A stretch of 64,000 bases of DNA, taken from assembly GCF_007655135.1 (NCBI RefSeq), contig NC_045129.1:30567122-30631121 (forward strand). Reading direction: 5' to 3'. The notes beneath the pieces were generated by a model that was not told where the DNA came from, made no database searches, and saw nothing but the letters and a program-made list of their open reading frames with translations. This stretch comes from Punica granatum (Eukaryota; Streptophyta; Magnoliopsida; Myrtales; Lythraceae). Each line of letters starts with the position of its first letter. The stretch's first letter is position 1. This document shows positions 33,113-45,100 of this stretch, one piece after another. Made by a program: the position numbers and the translations under genes.

Positions 33113-34430
33113 CCTCAACGCTTCCTTGTTTGGTTTTTGGCCTTTGCTTTAGTTGTAGTTCATGGTTTGGTGCTTCCTTTATAGTGGCCCAAGCTTTGCT
33201 CTTTTTGTTGCTATTTATTGTCTCTTGTTGTTGCTATTTAATGGCAGTCTTGCTTTGCTTTAGTTATGTATGTATGGTTCCTATCAGCCTTGCCAATGTA
33301 TGAATGATAACCTCTTAAATTATTAAAGCCAGAAAAATTTTTTAAGTCGAAATGAAATAATGAGTTACATATCACGATAATTGGTCTTATTATTACTGCT
33401 ATTATTATCATATGGCATAAGATGATAGAAGTTGTACGTAATGGTTAAAGCTTATTATGGTACGTGAAGATCATGGAACACTTCAAATGTCAAAGTATAT
33501 ATATTTCGTGTGGGTCGAGAATTCCGGGATACAACCACTTAAATTAACTAGGTAATCTTTGATCGAGCCGATATTAATTTCGTGATAATGATTTACTTGT
33601 CTTTATCAATCTTAATCGTATGATTCCAATATGTTGCACGTAAAAGACACTAGGGAAGAAATCCTCCTTTTGTTTCTAATGATTACATGTATCCTCTCTC
33701 TTTGTACTTAAATGGCTCGAAGCACTGTTATCAGAACTTGACAAGATGATGAACCGAAAGGGGTATGGGTTCATGGGTTTATGGGTCCAATCGGAGATTC
33801 GATGGGTCGGACAGCACGTTTAATTAAAATAAAATAAATATTCATATTATTAAAAATTTATGATAATTATGATAGAAGTATGATGATTTCAAAGTAATAT
33901 AACAATAGTGTAAGAAAATATATATATTTAATATTTCTTATACCAAAATAAATATTGGATTTTAATAAGTACTAAAAAGTAGAGTTAAAACAATAAGAAA
34001 GTAGTGGTGGCTTGGTTGGCAGTATGCTAGTATGGGAAGCAAGAGGTCATGAGTTCAAATCCTTACACAACTAAACAATTTTTATACTAAATAAGAAACC
34101 CATAAAACCCATAGAACCGACCGGTTTAATGGAATTTTGCTCAAAACCAGCCTGTTCAATGGGTTCGGCGGTTCAAATATGCAATTTGGGTGTTTAGGCA
34201 AACTGGACCGGACATGAGACTGTTCCCGATCCGACCGGTCGAACTGGTCGGTCCGATCCGTTTCTGATAATAATGGCTCAAAGTGTTGGTTGGCCTTGGC
34301 AGTGGCAATGGTCTTTCAACATATTGGAAGTTTAATCTTTGGAACAAGAATTACATATTTAAAGGGAGAGTGATGTAATTCCTTAGCGGGCCACGACTGC
34401 CCCAGTTATCTCAAAAGCATAATCCAAAAT
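33113..34430 (-). repeat. 5' flank of copy D with TIR/tRNA-like element
   Basis: Inverted homologue of 17,408-18,648. It includes the diverged TIR/tRNA-like repeat at about 33,728-34,270, with ggtggcttggttggca and gagttcaaatcc in forward orientation. Homology ends near ccttagcgggccacgactgc at about 34,400, where copia-derived sequence begins. Confidence 0.75.
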
Positions 34431-34439
34431 TTGGTAGGA

Positions 34440-37400
34440 GTGGAGGAGTGAGAAAGTAGCAACAGACCCATGTCTATGATGTGATAGTGTTTTCGCTAAA
34501 CTAAACTATTTTGTTGAGGAACGTGAGGACAAGAGAGTCGATGAAAAATGCCATTGTTCTATAGTTCATTCTGAAAATCTATAGAGAGAAACTTCTTAGC
34601 ACCATCTAATTGAAAATGCTTGATTCGATGTCCATAACGATTCTCAATTTAAAGACGAAATGCACAAAAACATGAAGTACATCAATAGATACTTCAGGAC
34701 ATAAAACCAAGAGAATTTACTATAGTCATCAAGAAAATGAATATAATAGTGATGACCAGTATCAGAGATGATCATTGTCGGTCCCTAAATATCAATATGA
34801 ACAAGCTCAAGCAAATAGGTTGTTTTATTAAGAGTAGGCAAAAAAGAAGTGTTTATTATTTTCCCTTGTTGACATGCATAACATACATGATCAACATGAT
34901 CATTATTGAGAGAACAAGGACTTAATGGATGACAAATAATAGGAAAATATGAGTCACTAAGGCGCGGACGCCACAAGACACCATAACCAGAAGAGAGATG
35001 AGCCTGAGGACTGTTGGTGCGCCTGTCCCTCGTATGGAAACAGTAGAGTCCATCTTTAACTACGCCACGCATAAGCTCCCAGTGTGTATGAGTATCATTC
35101 ACAATGAAACAATTAGGGTGAAGCTCAAAGAAACAAGTGCTATCCTTGGCAAATTTAGGAATGGATATGAGGTTTCTGGAGATATGAGGGGCATAAAGAT
35201 TCAAGTGTAAAAGACGCTTCGATAGTTTAAAAGTGAAAGAACCAGAAGCAAGAACTAGGAGAGATTTACCATCACCCAAAAAACATGATCGGAATTCACG
35301 GTATCATCACAAAGACTAAGATTAGATAGGTTTGAGGTAACGTAGTGTGTAGTAGGGGTGATCGGTTCCGGATACCCTGTATTTTTCATGATACCCAGAC
35401 CATACCATGTAAGGGATAGGTTTCGAGATTTTGGAACCGGACCCTACCCTATTGAATCCTGAAACTGGAACCTGCCCGGAACTTGTATTGTATCACAAGT
35501 TTCGGGTACCCTGTTGGAACCTGTAGATTTTTTTGTTTCGCTAAATAAAACAAAAAATATCACATATATAATCAGTAATCACGCCAAATAGAATATCAAC
35601 AGAGATTTAGATTAATCAACAACAAAAAAATAATATCTCCCATCAATCAATCCATAATACCATCCCATACAACAAAGAGTAATATGTTCTTCCAATACGT
35701 ACTTGAATTAAACATTGAAAAAAAATTAGCAACACACAAACATGGCTGAGTACTATTTGTCTGAACAGTCCTCCACGAGTCACCAAAATTCTTATGATAT
35801 GCATCCAGCACCTGCGCGACACATACGGAACAGTATAGAGTCCATCAAAGTTGCATTACCTAAGGAAAAATAGCCACTTTTGTAATTCACACAATATCAT
35901 ATATGTTAAATATATAACGATCCAGAGGTTAAGGGGCCTAATGGAATGGAAAGTAATAAAAAATTAAGGTAAATATCTGAAAATTAATGAATATTTTATT
36001 GTGCTTCAAGTAGTACTGCCAAAGTAAAAGAACAATAGTTTGTTCTATTTGGGCTCAAAAGTTGCAGACAAAGATGTCGAAAGAGTGAAACAAAGTCCCA
36101 AAGTGGTACGTCATTGAAGCATGAAAGACTAACATCGACAAGATTCCCGAAGAATGAAACCAATGCTGCTTGAAAAAATGTTATGTTGCAAAATGATCAG
36201 AGCATACAGGATATATTAACAAATATATGGAACACACCCAAGCTAATATCTGACTAATTTACCACATGGTTAACACTTTTTTTTCTTTTTTCGTTTTTGT
36301 GTAAATATTCGGTTCCGAGTATCGATTCTGATTTCGATTTCGATTATGGGTACCCTGTAGGTAGGAACCGAAACCGGAACCGATTTTCATCGGTTTCTGA
36401 TTTTAATAGCCGGACTCTATCATATTTTCAATACAAGCTACCCGAACCCTACCCTAGCGGGTAGGTTTCGTCTAGCTCCATGTATACCCGGTACCCGTGC
36501 ACACCCCTAGTGTGTAGCACCCGAGTCCATGGACTAGTTAGGATCACGAAGTCCCGGAGAGGACCCATGGGTCAAATGAGTCTGAGCAACAGAGAATTGA
36601 TTGAATTGACAAAATGGGGTAGTACGTCCAGCTCGTTGCAGTTCTTGTGGATAACAGGAGGATTGGACCGAGCATGAATTGGGCCGAAAGAAGCTGGACT
36701 GAGGGTAGCATAAGTACCATATTGAGCCGAGCAGAAAAGGACCCAAAGCCACCTGGATAGAACCACGGGTTTCGGGGCTGACTCGAATAGATTTGACCAA
36801 GTGGAAATTTAAACCCGGACGATGGATTTTTTCTTTCACCCGACCCTGCATTAGGGTTTTCGCTGTTGTTCACTCCCGCTCAACGATTAGAGGAGCTACC
36901 TTTCCCATTATTCTTCCTTCCTTTGCTGCTCTGATTTCCCCTGCCTTAATTCCTTTGACCGTTACGTCTGCCATCGTTGTGCCATCCATTTGTGTAGTAG
37001 ACCTCAGTTATAGCTAAGCCAAGGATTCCAAAGAGCGAAGTAGTAGCGGAATCAAAGGCTAAGGAGTTTGTCTTCAATTCTCGCTTTGCAACATAGAGAT
37101 GGCGCTCTTCGTGGCCGACAAGTAGGGACTGGAGTTTATCAATGCTGAGGGTAAGCATACGCTTTGATTGGGCGAGGACGATGGGCTCCCAGTTGGGACC
37201 AAGACTCGTGTAGGTACACCGATTAACTTCAGTTTCCTTATTTGAGCGTATATCGGAGCATGCTCCTTAACTGAATCGATGAATTTTGCCATTAATTGCT
37301 CTCCCTTTTTCAAATCGCGCCACTACTGATCAAGCAGATTGTCTTGTGCTGCTATTTGGGGTTAGAAATGAAGTTTCAAGAGACGTCTAGGCTTCGTGAG

Positions 37401-38005
37401 ACGTTTTGGCAAAGAGAATCGTCTCCCCGATTTCCTCTGTGACTGCCAGCATAACGCAGGTAAGGGCAAAATTGTCCCTTGACTGCCAATTAAGAAAATA
37501 AAAATTTGGTATAGTTTTTCCATTTGTTCCTGTAATAGTCTTGCTCGGTGCCATGACTATTCTTTCGACATAGTTGAGCAATCCATAGGTGGTAAGTAGT
37601 CGAGTCATTATATCTTTCCAATAAAGATAATTCCCGCCATTTAGCTTGACAGGTATAGTTGGAATGGATGAGGGAAGAACTGCAGAGGTTGAGGAGGAAA
37701 AGGGAAGAATAATTAGGGTTTTGGTGGAAGAACTGTCAGCCATAGGTGCCGAGAAGAAAAGGGGGTAGTCGGGTCAGAGAAAAGAATGAGCAGAAGCAAG
37801 ATAACCAATTGGGAGTTACCCGGAAAGCCTCTGATACCATAAAGGTTTGGGAGCAAGAGTGGCTAAATCCTTACTAATAGTTAGGTAGAATGTATTATGA
37901 TTATATAGGCACTGTACAAGGATACATGAAAGGAAATACATAAATGTGCAACAAAAGATGCCTAAACTATAACATATATACATGAAATGCTATGATTTTG
38001 TATCA
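34440..38005 (-). mobile_element. Ty1/copia remnant split by a hAT-type MITE, block 1
   Basis: On the reverse strand: a 5' LTR-like end (about 38,005-37,841, beginning TGATACAAAATC), a primer-binding site tggtatcagagg (37,839-37,828), then gag from ATG 37,743 (KLNGGNYLYWKDIMTRLL), which is interrupted by stops and shifts to about 36,540. After the MITE it resumes with GAG-pre-integrase (PHISRNLISIPKFAKDSTCF; KDGLYCF) and the integrase start (LLELVHIDI, then HFLDDYSKFSWFYVL in continuing sequence to about 34,690). Reverse transcriptase, RNase H and the 3' LTR are absent; the element is cut off by the MCA-like flank. It is inactive. Confidence 0.8.
35353..36509. mobile_element. hAT-type MITE (1,157 bp) with 8-bp target duplication
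   Basis: Exact 8-bp duplication gtgtgtag (35,345-35,352 and 36,510-36,517). Ends: taggggtgatcggttcc on the left and, inverted, taggggtgtgcacgggtacc on the right. Subterminal ggttccg/ggtaccc motifs recur at both ends. No transposase is present. It interrupts the copia gag-pol remnant and is present at the same site in block 2, so it predates the duplication. Confidence 0.82.
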
Positions 38006-38019
38006 TCTCCTCTTTTAAA

Positions 38020-38385
38020 AAGGAACCAAACCCGAACCAAACCACTAAGCCAAACCGAACCATTTCGAACCAATTCAGTTTCAGTTCGATTTGGTAGGGC
38101 ATGAATGGTTTGGTTAGTTACCGAACCATCTCTAACATGTTAGTTATGGTTAATCAAACCGAACCGAACCATTTAAGTGTTAGAAAAAAATATTCTTCAT
38201 CTCTTTTCTTTGACTCACACTCGACACTAGGATTGTTCAAGAGGAACCAAATTGAACCAAAACATTTCAAACCGAACCAAAATAACCGCTTCGAAATGGT
38301 TTGATTCTTTGATTGTAAAATGGTTCTGTTCGGACCAGCTTTTGAACTGAACCGCACCATGAACACCCCAATGTAACCTAGAAAA
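38020..38385. repeat. Degenerate repeat rich in GGTTCGG/CCGAACC motifs
   Basis: Dense short repeats of aaccgaacc/ggttcggtt appear in both orientations, ending accatgaacacccc. This resembles the subterminal sequence of hAT-type MITEs, but I could not define matching ends or a target duplication. Present also at 59,455-59,810. Confidence 0.4.
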
Positions 38386-38630
38386 AAAGGGAGTGTATTA
38401 GTCAAATAGGGATGGAAATAGCCCCATCCTTTCTAGCGTCCTTTCGTAACAGCCTATTCTTTTCTAGCCCTAGACACTTGATTAGGACATCTCTTGGTAA
38501 CTCAACTTCAATTTTCTCTTTATTGAGTTGATTGAAGAGCCAAATTGCTTGTTGATTAGGGTTCGACTTCTTGAGTTTCCGTGACTGATCAGTTGGAACC
38601 TGGAGAGAGTGGTTTGTAGTGGTTAGATAT

Positions 38631-39760
38631 GGCCCCTAAGAAGAAGGTTAAGGTTAGTCATGGGACTGATGCTAAGAGAGTGAAATTTGTGTCTAATGAA
38701 GTTAGGAAGAGGTATGAAGAGAAGTTACTGACCAGAAATGTTGTTGAAATGTATAAATAAATAAATTATGCTGCTACTAGAAGTACAACAATGCCAAAGT
38801 CATGGCCAATTGGCCACAAACATTCCAAATATTCTTTCCCAAATGTCGTTCGAGTCTTGAGCCGAGAGGCACAACTAAGGACTGGGGCGAGTATACAACT
38901 GGAATCGATTTGATATCGATACACTCAAATCAGAAAATGCAACTGAGATACAAACAGGGCAAGTTGAAGTTGGCAACAAAATTGATTCGTTTTCTTTTCC
39001 CTTCATGGACAGTCAACGGCAGAAAGGGCAAATGATCAAACCATTCTCATTACACTGAGAGCAATTCAAAGATCTCAACCCACTGACTAGAAATGTTGTG
39101 CAATAGAGGGGTTTAAATCTATCAGGGCCAGAGGTCATTTATGAGCAGTTGATCGACTATAGGAAGTGGTCAAAGTTTTGTGATTCCCTAGAAGCAACTG
39201 TCTTACCAGGGGTAAGGGAGTTCTATCCAAATACAAATGAACTAATAAATGGAAAGATTTCTGTTCAAAGATGTCATGTTTAATTCGAGAAGAAACCATT
39301 AATCATGTCTATAACCATGCTTCTGTTGAGAATGATAAGTCTAAACAATATTTAAAGGGAGGATTTGATGCAGACGAAGTGCTGAGGATAATTGGTGAGT
39401 GGAATTTGTTGTTGAAGCAATCTAAGGATAAGGAGCCCTTGTCCCTAGGTATTATGACTTGCAAACTCAAGCTAAAGTATGGTTATAATTTGTTTCAGCA
39501 AGATTGTTGCTATGAATGAACTTTAGTAGTGTCACAAAGGAGAGAACACTTTTAGTTTAGCATCTTAGAAAAGAAGGTCCTTGATGTGAGAACCGTAATT
39601 CATGATGCTCTGGAAAATACTTTTAACGATGACAATTTAGGCATTTGGTTTCCATCCTTGTCCACTGGATTGTGCATGAAAGTTGGAGTATGCTGGGGCT
39701 GTGGAGAGGAAAATTTTCAACCGAAAGACCCCATTAATCATCACATGGTAGCAAATGTCT
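38631..39760 (+). pseudogene. Gag-like retroelement remnant (unclassified), block 1
   Basis: The ATG at 38,631 opens MAPKKKVKVSHGTDAKRVKF with a basic start, then VRKRYEEKLLTRNVVEMYK and stops. Further pieces follow in other frames: GPEVIYEQLIDYRKWSKFCD with SLEATVLPGVREFY near 39,125-39,230, and RTVIHDALENTFN near 39,586. The wording resembles the N-terminal gag-like protein found in plant Tat/Athila-type Gypsy elements and annotated as a putative plant transposon protein. An inserted stretch at about 38,760-39,080 splits it. The family assignment is tentative. Confidence 0.45.
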
Positions 39761-41360
39761 GTCACGATCCGAAATTTCAGAAGAATTTTCCCAAACTTTT
39801 CTCGATGTTCATTATCACATAACTATTCATCTAACAACATGCTTTCCATAAACTCTAGGATATATATAACTAATCCGACAAACTCTAATATGTATATATA
39901 CTTATCAAGATATTACTTTTTCTCACCCACATCAGTAATCCAACCAAACAAAAGTTTCAGATCGTAACATTTTCAAATACATTCTATACAAAAAGAATAC
40001 CTATCAAATAACTAAAGTCTCTACCTAGTTCTCCAAGCTGATACCCAATATCAAAAGTGGTTCTTCTGCGCAGCTAGAAGTTTATCTGGAAAAATATATG
40101 CAAGGTGTGAGCTGCATCTCAATGAGTACTATATTCTAAAGTAAAATGAATTATTATAAATAAATATTTAATTACAAACAACCAAATATTCAAATAAATA
40201 ATACAAACAAATCCAATCCAACTATCAGTTCACCCTCATATATATACAGTATATATATATATATATACAAATAATAATAATAATTATATCCAATTTAGGA
40301 ACTAAATTTAAGTTATACTAACAAATACACACAACTCTTCCAACTATTTCTCTAATATTCGATATCACATAAATATCAAATATCCATTCATTTACCGTTT
40401 CATTGTAAATCACTACACAATCACTTGACAAATCAAGCTCTAGCATCCCACCCGCATTCAAGTATAACCACATATTCCAACAAGCTTAACAATCATCATA
40501 TCCATCTAAATCAATCCGAATAAACAATACATAACACTAGTAAAATAATATAGTCATAGTGCTGTATTTCCTTGCGACAAGTTAAAATGGTACTGTGACC
40601 CTGCACATCTCACTCATATCATCCTCAACTCTCAATATCCATATCTCATAAGTGGGGGCCGTCTATTAACCTATGGCGGTAATAGTTGACCTCAATTTAT
40701 ATTCCGCCGGGTTGAGCGGCTGATCGAACCCCTTTTTCTATTCCACCAGGTCGAGCGACCGATTGGGTCCCTTTTTCTTTTCCGCCGGATCGAGCGGCCG
40801 ATCATGCTCCCATTTATATTCTGTTGGGTCCAGTGACCGATCTGGCCTATTTTATATTCCTCCGAGTCCGATGTGCCAATGGCTATAGTCAAATAATATC
40901 AATATACACAAGCACAATAATAATCACATTATAATGGTATCACATTATCATCACATATCTCATACATAATCAACATACACAATCACACTGCATATCTCCA
41001 GTCAAAATGAAACATAAAAGAACAATATCTTTCAAATCATTTCTCACAACATAGCAAGATCGATTCCCTAATCTAACTATCACAATATTCTTCTTAAATA
41101 ATTTATATAACTATAATATATCATTTTACAAGGAAATAGAGTACTCACCAAACTCCCAAAATATTTAATGAAGCCGATCTTTTAGAACACAAAGTTTCAG
41201 TCTATTCAGCTCCTACAAGTAAAAAGCATAACAAGAAAACAATTATAACATATATTCTTTTTCTTCATATTCTTTATGACAAACAGTATTGTATTTGAAC
41301 CCAAAAGGAAGAAATTCATTTAGACTTAATTACCCTTGAGAACCTCGGAACCTAACTAGT
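39760..41360 (+). mobile_element. Gypsy-like LTR remnant with minisatellite, block 1
   Basis: Begins TGTCACGATCCGAAATTTC, a start I associate with plant Gypsy LTRs. It contains no coding domain and runs to about 41,360, where the 5' part of the solo-LTR family begins. A matching CA end and target duplication are not evident, so the right side may be truncated. A (TA)n run lies near 40,237-40,268. Confidence 0.5.
40708..40880 (+). repeat. 39-bp minisatellite, about 4-5 degenerate units
   Basis: Units begin ttccgccgggttgagcggc, ttccaccaggtcgagcgac, ttccgccggatcgagcggc and ttctgttgggtccagtgac, spaced about 39 bp apart. It is repeated at 62,131-62,305 in block 2. Confidence 0.82.
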
Positions 41361-41365
41361 GCGAT

Positions 41366-42109
41366 CCTATAATTATTGAACACTATTTCTAAATGTCCAT
41401 AGTCAGAGTATTATCGTTAATTAGAACGACGATAATACAGTTAGACTAGTGTGGTGTTGATTGATGACCAAGTCTTACAGGTCATGGATGTGGAGACATC
41501 GAGTCACACCGTACGTATACATTAAGAGTAATGTATACTAGACTGACCTGCCATGAGATTGCTATATGGGTTGTTACGTGATTTTCATTAGCATATCTCG
41601 TAGTGACTGTAGTGTAGTGGTCCTTTGACTTGAGGTCACCATGGATTCCTACATGTAATGTTGTATACTTTGATACTGTCAAATGTCACCGTAACATGCT
41701 AGTTATAAAGACAGTTATTAGGTATTGCCACACAGCATGGAAAGGAATGTGAGTGACCAAGATATGATTTGTCCCTCATACATAACGGGAGTGATATCTC
41801 ACGGCTGCTTGGTGGGTAGAGTCTAAAAGTATATGCCTATCCAAATGAGTCAATATAGGGATATCGAGCTCATTTGTTCTGATAGACTTACCCGGTAAAC
41901 CAAGAAAGAGAAATTGAGTGAAATAAGGATGACATGGCCATGCCTTGGGCTCAATAGAGATATAGAGGACAAAAGGATTATACTACACGGTAACGTAGGT
42001 CACAAGGTTCGTTGAGAAATTCACTTTCCGATTACTTGAGTAGCAGTGATGTATTGCTAGATGCCGCTCACTATTTGTAATATTGAAATAGGGATTTCAA
42101 TATTAGTGT
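41366..42109 (+). mobile_element. 5' part of the solo-LTR family, block 1
   Basis: Matches about 12,604-13,348 of the complete solo LTR. It ends with agtgt at 42,105-42,109, where the Gypsy-like element starts. The other half of the LTR resumes at 47,638 with actgt. Confidence 0.82.
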
Positions 42110-45100
42110 TGTGCGCACCTGAATTTCGTCTCGTCGGGGCACGCATGTGCGCACCTAAATGCAACGCGGCTTGGGAGTGTCTTCCTTCCCGGGGACGCGC
42201 GACGGACGCACGTGAAAAGGAGTCGCCACTACCTATTTATGACCTGAAGGTCGAGGGCCGGTGAGTCGCCCGGGTCTAGGGGTATGGGGTACACCTAGTA
42301 TGCTAAGGCAAAGTCTGTACGGAACCGGAAATTCCAAATTCGGGGGTTCTATTATGTGCGGGCCTATATCCCACATACCCTTTCGGTACTCTAGCTTGCT
42401 AGGCTTGTCATTTTATTTATTTACCGCATGATTTATGGTTACACTCGACTTGTCCATTATGACACCGTAAATTCGAAGAAACACTCCGACCGTCCACTCT
42501 TCGGCCGGGATTCTTACATGAATAAATGTACAACATAAGCCCTTACATCGTTCTCTCAAATAAATAAAAATAGAAATTACCATGATTGAATCTCGATTGG
42601 TTCGCGTTCGATCATTATTCCACTCGTGCTCATCGTGTGGTTTTGAAAAGACTGAAAATTAAATTAAGGTGTGCACTCGGTGTATGGGCATTGGATCCCG
42701 TGATCGATGGTTAGGGGCGTTGGACCCGTGTAAATCGTATCTTAAAGATCGGGCTCGATCCGCATAACAAACAAGTGTGAGAATGTAACAAGTAAGCACA
42801 AATAAACTAACAATGGGGTTTTGTTATTATCGAATTTACGTGAATTAACTGATTATTAACCGAGGTATCTTGGCATGCAAATCCGACCTTAGAACAAACA
42901 AACATGATGATGGAGATGGCATGTAGCATTCGGCGTTATTTTATGGACACGACAAACACAAAGTCTATAATCGAGTCTCAAATGTGTGGGTTATTTTTAA
43001 ATTGTTATGTATCATGACAATGTGACTTTTACAGATTATGACAAGATTATTTTTGCCTGAAACCCAAAACCTAACCCTTTTGCTCGACTATTTGCCCGTA
43101 TTTAATTAAGCCGAGTTTGTGATTAATCTATTTTTTCGTGTTTTGACCCATTCTAAGCACAAACTTAGGGAAATGAGAGCACGAAACACCACGTGGATGC
43201 CAAGATCTCTGCACATGACCCATGTGGGACCGGACAACCTTTCACGGGCTGTCCCCGCTCGTGCTTCTAGTCCAATTCCCTCAGCGCCCAAATCTACACT
43301 AGGGTGACGACAGGACAAGAACCGGTAGTCATGCCCTTGAACCGGAAAATATGTGTGCGTGAAAAATCAAGATTACGTGACACGTATCTCAGTGCTTTTG
43401 AAATTGTGAATTTTAAAAAGGGTATGACTAACAGTTCTTGAACTATCGACGCGATTACAGATTATTAATCGGTTCGTGCAATTCATTTAAAAGAGTGAAA
43501 TGATTTAATTTAACCAAATTTAACGTCTCCATTATCCCGTATGTGGAATTTTAGGTTAATTAGAAATTGGCCGAATGCTTTAGTCTACGGATTTCGAGCC
43601 GTCGGAATGGCCATTAGTAGGCCACCCGATAAACTCTAATTTCCGACCGCCTTAGGTTTAAATACGATTTTAATCAACTATACGTGGTTAAACCGATTCA
43701 TGTAAGGTTTTAATCAAAGACACACTCAAACATCCCAAGCACACGAATATGGGCAAAATGATCACAAATAAATTAATTCATCGGTTTTAAGTCCAAGTGA
43801 TTAATTAAACCATTTTGATGTATCATTTGCCTTAGAAATTAGGGATTTATAAAGCGATTTATTTAAATCTAACGCATTTAACCTACGATTTATCGTCCGA
43901 TCAAAACTAAACATAAAATACAGTCTCATACGATCATGTATGACCATGGTCGTAATGCACATCTCATAAATTATTCAAGGATTGAATTAAAAATAATTTT
44001 GAAAGAGCAGGGACTGATTTGGAAATTCGGCTAAAAACCCCGGGGACTGATTTGAGACAGCTTGAGAAGTTTCCTGGACTAATTTGGAACATCTGAAAAG
44101 TTTTGTGGCTGAATGGGAATTAGAAAATGGCCTGGGACCTGATTGAAACAGATTTTAAAGTTCGGGACTTATCTGGAAAAAGTGAAAAAATGTCACAGGG
44201 ACTTAATTGAAACGAATTAAAAAAAAAGTTTACTGGACTGATTTGAATGACCTGACAATTCTGTGGCTGAACTGAAAGTGTTAAAAATGGCCCAGGACTT
44301 GATTGAAACAAGTTCGAAAATTTAGGGCTGACCGAAAAAAAATTAAATAAAAATAAAAATAAAAATAGCGGTGAGGACTGAATCGAAATATCTTGAAAAG
44401 TTTATAAAAACGGGTTTTGGTGTAACTCATGTACGTTTACTTCACATTACATCATTTAAACAAACATTAATATGGAAAGATGAAGTCCTAAGCATGCTAC
44501 TAGGTCCAAGGAATTATACCTTATCCTAGGAGATTCCTGGGATCAATTAGCTCGGAAGATCCCACGACAACCACGGACCTAGGGGGCCTTCAAGTCGAGA
44601 CTCAACCTAAGCCTAGGTAAGTCTCCCCGTCATCTTCGAGCCCCACCGACATCGGCCTACTATCTTCTTGTCCCTCCATCTTTCTTCTCCTCTCGTGAGA
44701 CATGCAAAACAAGAAACAAAAATGGGAGAATCGGGACGAAAGAAACTATATGAGATACGAGCAAGATAAAAAAAAAAGCTAAATTAAATAAAACGAGCTC
44801 TCAATATGTAAATGAGACTTTCGGGGAAATAACACAACATCACAAGATTATTTCTATGATTTTTGAAGTCAATGGGATCAAAGAAAAAGAGATCATATCT
44901 AAATAAAGCTCGGCTAGGAGCAAACATACAAAGTCACAAGGGCAAGCTCATAGACGACCTATTGATGCCACATGAATAACCTTGATCTTTGTATAATAGC
45001 TTCCGAAAACACCAACTAGATCATGCTAACCACCTAGCCCGTTATTAGATCAAGTCACACTAGAATAAAGCTATGAACTCAAGAAACAAAATTCGGATCA

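Larger units (their letters stand above)
23690..42109 (+). repeat. Direct duplication, block 1
   Basis: Homologous along its length, in the same orientation, to 44,813-63,209. The offset varies between about 21.1 and 21.8 kb because of indels: a 655-bp MITE only in block 2, a block of about 211 bp at 24,803-25,018 only in block 1, and a rearranged stretch near 26.7/48.3 kb. Sequence agreement is high throughout, including frames of the same pseudogenes. Confidence 0.92.

Noticed and set aside
32764..33303. 179-codon forward frame, repeated at 54,264-54,803
   Set aside because: Antisense shadow of exon 1 of the MCA-like copies D and F, extended into flanking DNA.
36480..36873. Overlapping frames on both strands near 36.5-36.9 kb
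   Set aside because: Explained as the degraded end of the copia gag region and the edge of the hAT-type MITE.
40708..40880. Regularly spaced repeat considered as a CRISPR-like array
   Set aside because: Units are adjacent and degenerate with no unique spacers, inside a plant LTR; a minisatellite explains it.
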